Assembly (NCBI GenBank): GCA_015233515.1
Contig: JADFXS010000017.1
Coordinates: 15,496 to 25,800 of the forward strand
DNA length: 10,305 nt
Direction of reading: 5' to 3'
Source: Deltaproteobacteria bacterium
GTDB lineage: Bacteria; Desulfobacterota; Desulfarculia; Adiutricales; JAGVGV01
The notes under the pieces are model-generated. The model was not told the origin of the DNA and ran no database searches. It worked only from the letters and a program-made list of their open reading frames with translations. The translations under genes and the position numbers were made by a program. Each line of letters opens with the position of its first letter. Within the stretch, counting starts at the first letter, position 1. Below are positions 1 to 9,131 of this stretch, piece after piece.

Positions 1-570
1 ATAATATTGTGGAACCTCGCTAACGCTCAGATGGTATTTTTTTAAAAAAATCCGGGTTGGTAAAGATAAACCGCCGCTCCATATTCCCACTCGTTTGCCT
101 TCCAGGTCAGACGGCTTGAGAATGCCGCTGGCCTTGGTCGCTACTAGCATTAAAGCCGTATTCTGCATAATCTGACTCAGGTTGACCAAAGGCAGGTCCA
201 GATTCTGGAACTGAATAGCCGCGGACAACCATGTGGAGGCAAAGGTCACTTCATGGTTTTTCAGCAAGTCAGAAGGATCCCGATTCGGACCTCCCGGTAA
301 AATCTGGACATTCAGACCGGCTTCCCGATAAAATCCCTGCTCCTTGGCTACAAAATAGCCGGCGAATTGAGATTGTGGGACCCATTGGGGGATAAAAGAA
401 ACACTTGTTAATTCCTCGGCCCGGCACGGGCTGGGACTATGAAGACAAAAAAAGAAAAAAAGCAGAAAAATAACCATCAGGTATTTTTTATGGTTAACAG
501 CCGATTTTTTTCGGAAGGGGTAAAAGGAGTTTAACGATTTGCAGGCCGAAAAAAGCCTGATCTGGGGCAT
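1..570 (-). CDS. NMT1/THI5-like periplasmic substrate-binding protein (3' end outside window)
   Basis: Translating the minus strand gives a hydrophobic leader (VIFLLFFFFCL, then a likely cleavage after PCRA) followed by a type II periplasmic binding fold start: FIPQWVPQSQFAGYFVAKEQ, GFYREAGLNVQILPGG, then DLLKNHEVTFA and LEGKRVGIW. This is the N-terminal pattern of the NMT1/THI5/SsuA family, which binds small solutes such as thiamine precursors or sulfonates; the ligand cannot be told here. The frame is open to base 1, so the C-terminus is missing. The start is uncertain. ATG at 477 leaves no positive residues before the hydrophobic stretch. ATG at 570 includes RKK and HKK before it and is preferred; ATG at 618 is also in frame. 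None has a good Shine-Dalgarno. In Desulfobacterota this domain is often fused to histidine kinase or GGDEF modules (from memory), so the missing part may be a sensor. Confidence 0.8.
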   Translation of the reverse strand, partial: MPQIRLFSACKSLNSFYPFRKKSAVNHKKYLMVIFLLFFFFCLHSPSPCRAEELTSVSFIPQWVPQSQFAGYFVAKEQGFYREAGLNVQILPGGPNRDPSDLLKNHEVTFASTWLSAAIQFQNLDLPLVNLSQIMQNTALMLVATKASGILKPSDLEGKRVGIWSGGLSLPTRIFLKKYHLSVSEVPQYY

Positions 571-666
571 GCACCCGAAGATGGCGGTATTAGGTATAAA
601 CAACACTTTATCTATCATGATCGAAGCGATTATAAGCCCGGGTTGCAACGGTCGGATCGGCTTCTG

Positions 667-1848
667 TCAACGGCCGGCCAGGTTCATCATTTGCACTAGG
701 CGGCTCTGGTGCTCATCCTGATACTGTTCCCTGATGGCCAGGATTTGATCCAGGGCCTCAAAAAAGGCATCGACCACCATGGGATCAAAATGAGAGCCGC
801 GTCCATCTTTCATGATACTCAAGGATTTTTCCAAAGGAAACGGTTCCTTGTAGGGACGCTTTGACATAAGGGCATCAAAAACGTCTGCCACGGCCACGAT
901 GCGGCCGACAAGGGGTATCTTTTTCCCTGCCAATCCACGAGGGTAGCCGGTCCCATTCCACTTTTCATGGTGGGTCCGGGCAATTACTTCTCCCAGGGTA
1001 ATATAACCTTCTTCGGATTCTTCCAGTATATTGGCGCCGATTATGGAATGCTGTTTCATGATGACCCATTCGTCCGGCGACAGAGGACCGGGTTTGAGTA
1101 ATATGTGGTCCGGGATGCCGATTTTACCCACATCATGCATCGGAGCGGCATATAATATGCGTTGGACCGTGGTTTCATTCAAGCCGATTTTGCGGGCAAT
1201 CAGCGCCGAATAATTACTCATGCGCAAGATATGAGCCCCAGTGTCCTCATCCTTATATTCAGCCGCTCGAGACAGGCGATGAATGGTTTCCAGGGAAGCT
1301 CGAACGGATTTGGCCATTACTCGTTGAATTTCCGCGGTTCTCTTGGAGACTTCGGCTTCCAGGACGAGCTGGTAGTTGCGCATGTGGTCGTTATAGGCTT
1401 TGACTTTAAGGAGGGACCGGATTCTGGCCCTCAACTCCGTACGGGCCACGGGCTTGGATAGAAAGTCTTCCGCTCCGGCCTCTAGAGCTCTAACCCGATC
1501 TTCAACATCTTGCAGGGCGGTGACCATGACGATGGGAATGAGCCGGGTTTCGCTATCTTGACGGAGACGTTCGGCGACCTCAAAGCCGTTCATTTTCGGC
1601 ATCATGATATCCAGAAGGATAACGTCCGGGGGGGTCTCTTTCACTTTGCTTAAGGCCTGTTCGCCGTCTCGGGCGGTGATCACCTTATAACCCTGGGGTC
1701 GTAGCAAGGCATCGATCAACCGAAGGTTCACTTCTTCATCGTCCACGACCAGTATGATCGGGGTTTTTGATTCTGGGGGTGGTTCGGTAGCGGTCAAAGC
1801 TTTCCTCATCAAATTGTTTAAACCTGTTAATATGGTGGCCTCGGCCAT
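667..1848 (-). CDS. Response regulator with HD-GYP domain (putative cyclic-di-GMP phosphodiesterase, RpfG-like)
   Basis: A 393-residue cytoplasmic protein. The receiver domain spans about residues 30-150, with the acidic pair D36/D37, phosphoacceptor D80 (VILLDIMMPKMNG), T110 and K132. A charged helical linker (about 150-185) leads to an HD-GYP domain (about 185-375) with H238/D239 in MHDVGKIGIPDH, H293/H294 in THHEKWNGTGYP, the GYP at 301-303 and D322 in ADVFDAL. All signature metal and catalytic residues seem intact, so hydrolysis of cyclic-di-GMP controlled by phosphorylation is the likely role; the substrate is inferred from the family. The length is normal. The start at 1848 has no clear ribosome site; an in-frame ATG at 1809 (residue 14) would still precede the receiver domain. 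It is divergent from mreB and lies upstream of the substrate-binding protein on the same strand. The cognate kinase is not identifiable here. Confidence 0.95.
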   Translation of the reverse strand: MAEATILTGLNNLMRKALTATEPPPESKTPIILVVDDEEVNLRLIDALLRPQGYKVITARDGEQALSKVKETPPDVILLDIMMPKMNGFEVAERLRQDSETRLIPIVMVTALQDVEDRVRALEAGAEDFLSKPVARTELRARIRSLLKVKAYNDHMRNYQLVLEAEVSKRTAEIQRVMAKSVRASLETIHRLSRAAEYKDEDTGAHILRMSNYSALIARKIGLNETTVQRILYAAPMHDVGKIGIPDHILLKPGPLSPDEWVIMKQHSIIGANILEESEEGYITLGEVIARTHHEKWNGTGYPRGLAGKKIPLVGRIVAVADVFDALMSKRPYKEPFPLEKSLSIMKDGRGSHFDPMVVDAFFEALDQILAIREQYQDEHQSRLVQMMNLAGR

Positions 1849-3123
<1,275 letters not shown>

Positions 3124-3177
3124 GCCTCCATTTGAAATATTTGCCGCTAACCGCGGCCCGGCCGAGGTTATAATCCT

Positions 3178-3993
3178 ATGTCCGGGCGGCTCCGTTTAAT
3201 TATCCTGGTGTCGCTCATTATTCTGGTGTTGGTGACCATTTCGGTTCATTCCGACCCCAGACGTCCACCATCACTTGTGCAAAAGGCTTTGCTCGAAGTG
3301 GTAGCTACAACACAACGTTGGCTGACTTCTTCCGCCGACGGCTTAGAGCACCTGTGGCTTCGTTATTTGTATCTGGTGGGCTTGCGACAAGAAAACCAAG
3401 AACTTCGTCGGGCCTTGGATCGATCTAAAGCGCAGATCGTGACCCTCAAAGAAAATGGTCTGGCCTATCAACGTTTAACCAAACTGCTAAAATTCTCCAA
3501 GGAAGGACCCCATCCTTCCCTCGGCGCCCGAGTGATCGGTTGGGGACCACGCCCGTGGTTTAAAACGGCGACTATAGATCGAGGCAGTATCGATGGGGTG
3601 GCCGTGGACATGCCGATAATTAACGAACAAGGCCTGGTCGGGCGAGTCGTGGAAGTTTCCCCGAGATTTGCCAGAATTCTGTTGATCACTGATTTCAATA
3701 GCTCGGTGGATGCCATGATCCAACGTAGCCGGGCCCGCGGAATTATGCAGGGGGGCTCGGAAAACATTTGCGGATTGAAATACGTTCACACTAAGGAAGA
3801 CGTGATTTGGGGAGATACGGTGGTAACTTCCGGGCTGGGCGCGTTATTTCCCCGGGGGATTTTGCTTGGGACGGTCACCCGCGTGAAAAAGGCCGGATAT
3901 GATATGTTTCAGGATATCGAAATCACCCCGTCCGTCGATTTTGATCATCTGGAAGAGCTATTGGTCATTCTGACCACACCCCCTTCGTTATAG
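3178..3993 (+). CDS. mreC: Rod shape-determining protein MreC
   Basis: A 271-residue bitopic inner-membrane protein. A short basic N-terminus (SGRLR) precedes one membrane helix at about residues 7-23. A periplasmic coiled coil follows at about 66-106 (for example QENQELRRALDRSKAQ), then the MreC beta-barrel region with GLVGRVVEV (152-160) and DTVVTSGLGALFPRGILLG (213-231), a highly typical MreC segment. The C-terminus DFDHLEELLVIL is also characteristic. MreC links MreB to the periplasmic synthases and is thought to activate PBP2/RodA. The ATG at 3178 has GAGG ten bases upstream. The gene lies 54 bases after mreB and 15 bases before mreD. The length is usual and the protein appears complete. 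Confidence 0.97.
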   Translation: MSGRLRLIILVSLIILVLVTISVHSDPRRPPSLVQKALLEVVATTQRWLTSSADGLEHLWLRYLYLVGLRQENQELRRALDRSKAQIVTLKENGLAYQRLTKLLKFSKEGPHPSLGARVIGWGPRPWFKTATIDRGSIDGVAVDMPIINEQGLVGRVVEVSPRFARILLITDFNSSVDAMIQRSRARGIMQGGSENICGLKYVHTKEDVIWGDTVVTSGLGALFPRGILLGTVTRVKKAGYDMFQDIEITPSVDFDHLEELLVILTTPPSL

Positions 3994-4008
3994 GCTGGAA
4001 AACTTCCA

Positions 4009-4560
4009 ATGGCCTTGAATATGGACGATGAACACTTAAGCTTGAGAGATGCGTTGTTATTCGGGCTAATGGGCATAGGTTTACTGGTGTTCCAGACCAC
4101 TGTGATCGCCTGGGTGGACCCGTGGGGAATCGGACCGGATCTGTGTATGATTCTGGTGATTTATTCCGGCCTTCATCTTCCGATCACCAGTGGTTCGACC
4201 CTGGTGGTCGGTTGGGGGCTTCTGAAAGATGCCGCCGGTGGCAGTATTTTGGGGTTTTATGCGGCCATCTTCCTGTTAATTTTTTTGATCGCCAATTTGA
4301 CTCGGCAAAAACTCGACCCGGCCGCCCCCTGGTACCAGGTTTTATTTATTTTTTTGTTCGTCATGACCGGCGGAACTCTTACCCTGGCCGCCCTCTCTTT
4401 TTTCGATCGGCCCTTTGATATTCTGCCGACGTCCATTACCAGCCCGGCGGCCATCTTTCTGGTTTCGGCTATATTCACTTCCCTTGTCGGCCCCCTGGTC
4501 TTTTGGGTGATAAAAAAATTGTTTCCCATGAGTCTAAAGGTTTCGGAAACCGAATCATGA
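4009..4560 (+). CDS. mreD: Rod shape-determining protein MreD
   Basis: A 183-residue, very hydrophobic protein with about five to six predicted membrane segments (roughly residues 15-35, 43-60, 62-72, 79-97, 110-132 and 146-168). The motif GWGLLKDAAGGSILGFYA (68-85) is the conserved MreD signature of a small loop between helices. Sequence conservation in this family is low, so the placement between mreC and mrdA carries much of the weight. MreD is an inner-membrane partner of MreC. The start at 4009 is 15 bases after the mreC stop and has only a weak GGA upstream; ATG at 4021 is an alternative that would shorten the protein by four residues. Its TGA stop overlaps the mrdA start as ATGA, suggesting translational coupling. 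Confidence 0.93.
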   Translation: MALNMDDEHLSLRDALLFGLMGIGLLVFQTTVIAWVDPWGIGPDLCMILVIYSGLHLPITSGSTLVVGWGLLKDAAGGSILGFYAAIFLLIFLIANLTRQKLDPAAPWYQVLFIFLFVMTGGTLTLAALSFFDRPFDILPTSITSPAAIFLVSAIFTSLVGPLVFWVIKKLFPMSLKVSETES

Positions 4561-6437
4561 AACTGTCCCATAACCCGTTTTCCGAAGTTACCACGGACCT
4601 GCGGTCCAGGCATTCCTATCTGGTTTTCGTAATATCCATCCTTTTTTTACTTCTGTTACTAAGGTTATGGCAATTACAAGTCATTAAAGGCTCTTATTTC
4701 AAGGAACAGTCCGAAAGCAATAGAACTCGCATACAAGACATCGCTCCGGGACGTGGTTTGATCAAGGATCGTAACGGTGTGATTTTGGCGGATAATCGGC
4801 CATCTTACGAATTAACCATGATCAAGGAAGACATCGGTGACACCAAGGTGCTCGCCACTAAATTATCCCGCCTGATAGGTATGCCCTTCGAGAATGTCAT
4901 GGCCAGGTTTGAGCTTTTGCGCGGTAAACCGATTTTTGAACCGGTCGTTATTTTCGCCGGGTTGAGCCAGGAAAACTTGGTGGCTTTGGAAACCCACCGC
5001 TATGAACTTCCCGGAGTGAATATCCAGGTTAAACCTCAGAGAATCTATCCTCTAGACCGCATGGCCTCCCATGTCATCGGCTATTTGGGTGAAATCACCC
5101 AAAGTCAGTTGGAACGAGACGATTTTCGAGAACATCGTATGGGCGATCTCGCCGGTCAATCGGGCGTGGAAAGGGAATGGGATCAGTATTTATACGGAGC
5201 CCGTGGCAAGCACCGTATGGAAGTGGACGCCTCCGGCCGATGTCTGCGCATCATCAAGAGGCTGGACCCATCACCCGGATATGATTTAAAATTGACCTTG
5301 GACTCCAGATTACAGCGTTTGGCCCAGGAGGCCCTGGGCGATAAAGTCGGCGCCATTGTCGCGTTGGACCCCAACAATGGGGAAATCCTGGCCATGGTTT
5401 CCACGCCGACATATAGTCAAAATGATTTTGTCGATGGCATCTCCCAGGAAAAATGGAAGGAGCTTTTGGATAATCCATTACATCCCTTGGAGAATCGCAC
5501 CATCGGCGGACAGTATCCTCCCGGTTCGACGTTTAAAATCGTCACGGCCACCGCGGCCTTGGAAGAGGGCGTTATTACTCCGGAGACGATATTATCCTGC
5601 AACGGGGAATATCCGATGGGCGATACGGTGTTCCATTGTTACCTGGCCGGCGGCCATGGCGCTGTCCATATGCACCGCGCCTTGCGGGAATCTTGCGATG
5701 TTTATTTCTATGAACTGGGCCGCCGTTTGGGGATCGAACGCCTGGCTAAATGGGCCCGAGCCTTTGGTCTGGGGCAAAAATCCGGTCTCGGTTTGCCTAA
5801 TGAACGCCCTGGAGTTGTTCCTGACCGGGAATGGAAAAAAGAAAAATACGGGACGGCTTGGCGACCGGGAGAGACCTTACCGGTGGCCATCGGCCAAGGT
5901 TACAACGTGACGACCCCTCTGCAAATGGCTCAGGTGGTTGCCGTGGCCGCCAATGGCGGAACTTTGTATCGGTCCCATATCGTTCAGAGAATAGCCGACG
6001 CCGACGGCAGAGTTATCAGGGACTTCACCCCCGAAGTAGTCCACAACCTCAACTTGAAGCCGCAAACGGTGGATGTTATACGTCGAGGGTTGGCGGCTGT
6101 GGTCAATGAACCGGGTGGCACCGGTGGATTGGCTAAACTGGATGACGTGGCTGTCGGTGGTAAAACCGGGACAGCTCAGGTCGTAACCATGAAAAAATTT
6201 CAGTCTTGGAGCAAAAAGAACCTTCCGGTCAAGTATCGTGACCACGCTTGGTTTGTGGCTTTTGCTCCGGTCCAGAAACCGCAAATTGCCGTGGCGGTTC
6301 TTATCGAACACGGCGGCCACGGCGGAAGCGCCGCGGCCCCTATTGCCAAGCAAGTGTTGGACGCTTTTTTTCATACGTCCAAATCTTCCGTGACCTTGCC
6401 CAATACTATTCAAGAATACGGTGATACCCCTGATTAA
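4557..6437 (+). CDS. mrdA: Penicillin-binding protein 2 (elongasome peptidoglycan transpeptidase)
   Basis: 626 residues from the ATG that overlaps the mreD stop (ATGA). A longer reading from a TTG at 4503 lies inside mreD and is unlikely. One membrane anchor spans about 20-36. The dimerisation/pedestal region includes APGRGLIKDRNGVILADN (63-80), a typical PBP2 block, and the segment QSGVEREWDQYLYGARG (201-217). The transpeptidase domain (about 245-605) has the nucleophile S324 in PPGSTFK (S-x-x-K), the second motif SCD (379-381; PBP2 enzymes often have D in place of N), and KTGTA (536-540). It cross-links side-wall peptidoglycan in the periplasm together with RodA, and is a beta-lactam target (mecillinam in E. 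coli). A Cys/His-rich loop (C348, H360, C361, H367, C380) lies between the first two motifs. Length and domain order are normal. Confidence 0.97.
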   Translation: MKLSHNPFSEVTTDLRSRHSYLVFVISILFLLLLLRLWQLQVIKGSYFKEQSESNRTRIQDIAPGRGLIKDRNGVILADNRPSYELTMIKEDIGDTKVLATKLSRLIGMPFENVMARFELLRGKPIFEPVVIFAGLSQENLVALETHRYELPGVNIQVKPQRIYPLDRMASHVIGYLGEITQSQLERDDFREHRMGDLAGQSGVEREWDQYLYGARGKHRMEVDASGRCLRIIKRLDPSPGYDLKLTLDSRLQRLAQEALGDKVGAIVALDPNNGEILAMVSTPTYSQNDFVDGISQEKWKELLDNPLHPLENRTIGGQYPPGSTFKIVTATAALEEGVITPETILSCNGEYPMGDTVFHCYLAGGHGAVHMHRALRESCDVYFYELGRRLGIERLAKWARAFGLGQKSGLGLPNERPGVVPDREWKKEKYGTAWRPGETLPVAIGQGYNVTTPLQMAQVVAVAANGGTLYRSHIVQRIADADGRVIRDFTPEVVHNLNLKPQTVDVIRRGLAAVVNEPGGTGGLAKLDDVAVGGKTGTAQVVTMKKFQSWSKKNLPVKYRDHAWFVAFAPVQKPQIAVAVLIEHGGHGGSAAAPIAKQVLDAFFHTSKSSVTLPNTIQEYGDTPD

Positions 6438-6441
6438 CTAT

Positions 6442-7569
6442 ATGATGTTCGATCGTCGACTTTTGGAAAATTTTGACTGGATTTTCCTTTTGCTGGTCCT
6501 GGCCCTAAATACCCTAGGGATCGTCAACCTGTACAGCGCTTCGCTCGGAGCTGAAACCGGCGGAACCCCGGTTTATCTGAAACAATTTTTTTGGATGCTG
6601 GGCGGCTTGCTCATCATGACGATCATTATTTTTTTCGATTATCACTTTCTGAAAAAATTCGTAGCTTATTTTTTATATGGGTTCGGTATTTTTCTCCTGA
6701 TTCTGGTTCTGTTTATAGGCCGCAAGACCGCTGGGGCCCAGCGGTGGATCGATCTGGGAATAATGGCTTTTCAGCCTTCGGAAATTACTAAGGTCCTGGT
6801 TATGATCGCTCTCGCCAAATATTTCTCCGACCGGGAGTTTACTACCACTCTAGGTATGAAACAGCTGCTCGGGCCGGCCCTTATTCTTGGCATTCCATTT
6901 TTGTTGATTATGAAACAACCGGATTTAGGGACGGCGCTGCATCTGTCCTTTTCGGGTTTATCTCTGATCTTGTTTTTAGGGGTCAGGACTTACGTGCTGG
7001 TTGGGTCGGTTATCGCGGGTGGCGTCGCTTTTCCATTTGGATGGCATATTCTCAAAGACTACCAAAAAAAACGGATTCTGACCTTTTTAGATCCGGAGGG
7101 AGACCCATTAGGAGCGGGGTACCATATCATTCAATCTAAAATTGCCGTAGGTTCCGGTCAATTTTGGGGTAAAGGTTTTTTAAAAGGCACTCAAAGCCAA
7201 CTTCGATTTCTTCCAGAACAACACACGGATTTCGCTTTTTCCGTCTTTTCCGAAGAATGGGGCTTTTTTGGTTCCTTAGTGCTATTGACTTTATTTTTCC
7301 TGTTTATCTTCACAGGGTTGATGATCGTCCGACGGTGTCAGGATCGTTTTGGCGCCTTCTTGGCCTTGGGACTGATATCCCTTCTGTTCTGGCAGATTCT
7401 GATCAACGTCAGCATGGTCACCGGTTTGATGCCTGTAGTCGGTATTCCTTTACCGTTTATCAGCTATGGCGGCACATCGTTGCTGACCACTTTTATCTGC
7501 GTGGGCTTGCTTCTCAACATCAGCATGCGTCGATTTATTTTTCAAGACAGCGCCGGAGTGAAGTTATGA
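6442..7569 (+). CDS. mrdB: Rod shape-determining protein RodA (SEDS peptidoglycan glycosyltransferase)
   Basis: About 375 residues with roughly ten membrane helices. Numbered from the second of two tandem ATGs (6445), SEDS motifs are RWIDLG (100-105), QPSEITK (110-116), KQPDLGTAL (157-165), FLPEQHTDFAFSVFSEEWG (255-273) with D262, the position of the catalytic Asp of E. coli RodA, and GIPLPFISYGGTS (333-345). It polymerises lipid II into glycan strands in partnership with PBP2. The N-terminus MFDRRLLENFDW is typical of RodA, so a start at 6442 or 6445 is preferred over a GTG at 6421 inside the mrdA end. No clear Shine-Dalgarno is seen; GGTGA at 6420-6424 is rather far, so coupling to mrdA is likely. 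FtsW and SpoVE are the paralogues to exclude; the operon context favours RodA. Confidence 0.97.
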   Translation: MMFDRRLLENFDWIFLLLVLALNTLGIVNLYSASLGAETGGTPVYLKQFFWMLGGLLIMTIIIFFDYHFLKKFVAYFLYGFGIFLLILVLFIGRKTAGAQRWIDLGIMAFQPSEITKVLVMIALAKYFSDREFTTTLGMKQLLGPALILGIPFLLIMKQPDLGTALHLSFSGLSLILFLGVRTYVLVGSVIAGGVAFPFGWHILKDYQKKRILTFLDPEGDPLGAGYHIIQSKIAVGSGQFWGKGFLKGTQSQLRFLPEQHTDFAFSVFSEEWGFFGSLVLLTLFFLFIFTGLMIVRRCQDRFGAFLALGLISLLFWQILINVSMVTGLMPVVGIPLPFISYGGTSLLTTFICVGLLLNISMRRFIFQDSAGVKL

Positions 7570-7801
7570 GCGTTTAGTGGTTGAAATATTAATGAATAAA
7601 TGATCGGTAACACTTGTGATTCAAGCACAGCCGTATTAAAGAATAACTCATGTGTATGCCCGGACCGGTTCCACCAAACCCGCTTTGCCGTCCATGGCCC
7701 GAAATCCATTTCGTGTTCAATATTATTTTTTCATGTATGATCCGTATTTTATCATCGAGTAACCGTTTTGTTCATCAAGCAGAGGATATATCGCTTAGAC
7801 C

Positions 7802-7818
7802 CGGGTTGGCAAAACCCG
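7802..7818 (+). other. Small hairpin in the leader of the dehydrogenase gene
   Basis: CGGGTT (7802-7807) is complementary to AACCCG (7813-7818) around the loop GGCAA. A second short inverted repeat, GGCC-GTC-GGCC, follows at 7825-7835. There is no T-tract after either, so they are not classical terminators. The role is unknown and chance is possible. Confidence 0.35.
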
Positions 7819-7858
7819 AAAAGCGGCCGTCGGCCTAACAATAATCCATAATGGGCAT

Positions 7859-7865
7859 AGGAAGG
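7859..7865 (+). promoter_or_regulatory. Strong ribosome binding site of the dehydrogenase gene
   Basis: AGGAAGG lies 7 bases before the ATG at 7873, the best Shine-Dalgarno in the window. It fixes the start and suggests high expression compared with the weakly signalled genes of the rod-shape operon. Confidence 0.8.
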
Positions 7866-7872
7866 TAACCTT

Positions 7873-9033
7873 ATGAATTTCCAGCTTAATGAAGATTTGC
7901 AGATGTTACAGGACATGACTAGGGACTTTGCGCAAAAGGAAATCGCCCCATTTGCCGACAAGTGGGATGAAGAACATCACTTTCCCATCGACGTAGTCAG
8001 AAAAATGGGCGAATTGGGCATGCTGGGCACGGTCATCCCTGAAGAATACGGCGGAAATAACATGGGTTGGCTGGCGGCGGTGATCATCACCGAGGAAATC
8101 GCCCGGGCCTCCAGTTCTCTTCGAGTCCAGATCAACATGGAAGCCTTGGGGTGCTCTTCGACCATTTTCAAATACGGATCGGACGAGCTGAAAGAAAAAT
8201 ATATCCCCAAGCTCGTAACCGCGGAGTATATGGGCGGCTTTGCCATTACCGAACCCAACGCCGGTTCGGATGTCATGGCTATGAAATCAACGGCCGAAGA
8301 CAAGGGTGATCACTGGCTTCTTAACGGATCCAAAACCTGGATATCCAACGCCGCCGTCGCCGATGTGCTTATTTACTATGCCTACACGGACAAATCAGTC
8401 CCGGGCAAGGGACTATCGGCTTTTGTGATCGAACCAAAGAATTTTCCGGGGATCAGCGTTACGGAACTGGACAAGCTGGGATCGCGTTCTTCTCCAACCG
8501 GCGAAATTTATCTGGATAATGTCAAGGTTCCCAAGGGCAATATTCTGGGCAAACCCGGAGACGGTTCCAAAATTGTTTTCGGATCCCTCAATCAGACCAG
8601 GTTATCCGCGGCCGCCGGCGGAGTAGGCCTGGCCCAGGCTTGTCTGGATATAGTAACCAAATACTGTAATGAACGGGAACAATTCGGCCAGCCCATCGGT
8701 AAGTTCCAAATGATCCAGGACATGGTCGCCCAGATGTGCATTGAAATCGAGGCCGCGCGTTTGATGGTTTACAAGGCCGCCTGGCAAAAAGACGAGGGCA
8801 ACTTGAACAACACCTTGGAAGTGGCTCACGCCAAGTATCTGGCTGGTGAAGTCGCCAGCAAATGCTCTAATTATGCCATGCGCATACTGGGCGCATACGG
8901 ATACTCCGTCGAATATTCCGTAGCCCGCTACTATCGGGATGCCCCCACTTACTTCATGGTTGAAGGTTCGTCCAACGTCTGTAAAATGATCACCGCCATG
9001 GATCAGTTGGGCTATAGGAAAGCCAATCGATAA
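7873..9033 (+). CDS. Acyl-CoA dehydrogenase, probably non-decarboxylating glutaryl-CoA dehydrogenase
   Basis: A 386-residue flavoprotein of normal family length. It has the N-terminal helical domain, the FAD/substrate motif FAITEPNAGSD (123-133), TWISNA (155-160), the C-terminal helical domain with EREQFGQPIGKFQ (267-279), and a catalytic Glu at E364 (VEGSSN). R84, in SSLRVQINM, lines up with human glutaryl-CoA dehydrogenase Arg94 (both lie 17 residues before the Tyr of YGS), which holds the distal carboxylate. The positions matching human Glu87, Ser95 and Tyr369 are A77, V85 and V363, a pattern I recall as typical of non-decarboxylating enzymes such as that of Desulfococcus multivorans. The product would be glutaconyl-CoA with electrons passed to ETF. 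The next gene encodes a glutaconyl-CoA decarboxylase subunit, which fits. A butyryl-CoA or other short-chain dehydrogenase is the main alternative. Confidence 0.85.
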   Translation: MNFQLNEDLQMLQDMTRDFAQKEIAPFADKWDEEHHFPIDVVRKMGELGMLGTVIPEEYGGNNMGWLAAVIITEEIARASSSLRVQINMEALGCSSTIFKYGSDELKEKYIPKLVTAEYMGGFAITEPNAGSDVMAMKSTAEDKGDHWLLNGSKTWISNAAVADVLIYYAYTDKSVPGKGLSAFVIEPKNFPGISVTELDKLGSRSSPTGEIYLDNVKVPKGNILGKPGDGSKIVFGSLNQTRLSAAAGGVGLAQACLDIVTKYCNEREQFGQPIGKFQMIQDMVAQMCIEIEAARLMVYKAAWQKDEGNLNNTLEVAHAKYLAGEVASKCSNYAMRILGAYGYSVEYSVARYYRDAPTYFMVEGSSNVCKMITAMDQLGYRKANR

Positions 9034-9068
9034 TGAGGGCCCGGGGTCGGCGGATTTCAAAGAGACCG

Positions 9069-9102
9069 TCATTTCAAGCAGATACCCCGTAGCTTACCGC
9101 GG
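9069..9102 (+). repeat. Palindromic intergenic repeat, degenerate copy 1
   Basis: The core CCCCGTAGCTTACCGCGG (9085-9102) resembles the core of copy 2 at 9146-9165, and the bases before it (CATTTCAAGCAGAT, 9070-9083) resemble those before copy 2. The stem is imperfect, with mismatches at A91/C98 and at the outer end, so this copy appears decayed. Confidence 0.6.
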
Positions 9103-9131
9103 AATTAGAGAAAGTTACATTTTCGTTCCTT

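Larger units (their letters stand above)
7570..7872. other. Intergenic region after rodA, leader of the acyl-CoA dehydrogenase gene
   Basis: About 300 bases without a convincing gene. A 62-codon open frame (7650-7838) has a low-complexity, Pro- and Ser-rich product with no domain pattern and no ribosome site, and is left out. No hairpin followed by a T-run marks the end of the mre operon. A TATGAT box (7736-7741) is five-sixths of a -10 consensus, but its upstream partner is poor. A small hairpin lies at 7802-7818. The change of function across the gap makes a separate promoter for the dehydrogenase probable. Confidence 0.5.

Noticed and set aside
629..634. Perfect TATAAT on the minus strand upstream of the substrate-binding protein
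   Set aside because: No -35 box at 16 to 18 bases; the TTGACA at 665-670 (minus strand) is 30 bases away, and the gene may be co-transcribed with the HD-GYP gene.
633..648. CCCGGGTTG shared with the hairpin near 7801
   Set aside because: The match is only about nine bases and does not extend into the flanks, so chance is the simplest explanation.
3169..3174. TATAAT just before the mreC start
   Set aside because: Only three bases from the start codon and with no -35 partner at a usable distance; most likely chance within the ribosome-site region.
7650..7838. 62-codon open frame between rodA and the dehydrogenase gene
   Set aside because: No ribosome site, no recognisable domain, and a composition typical of translated intergenic DNA.
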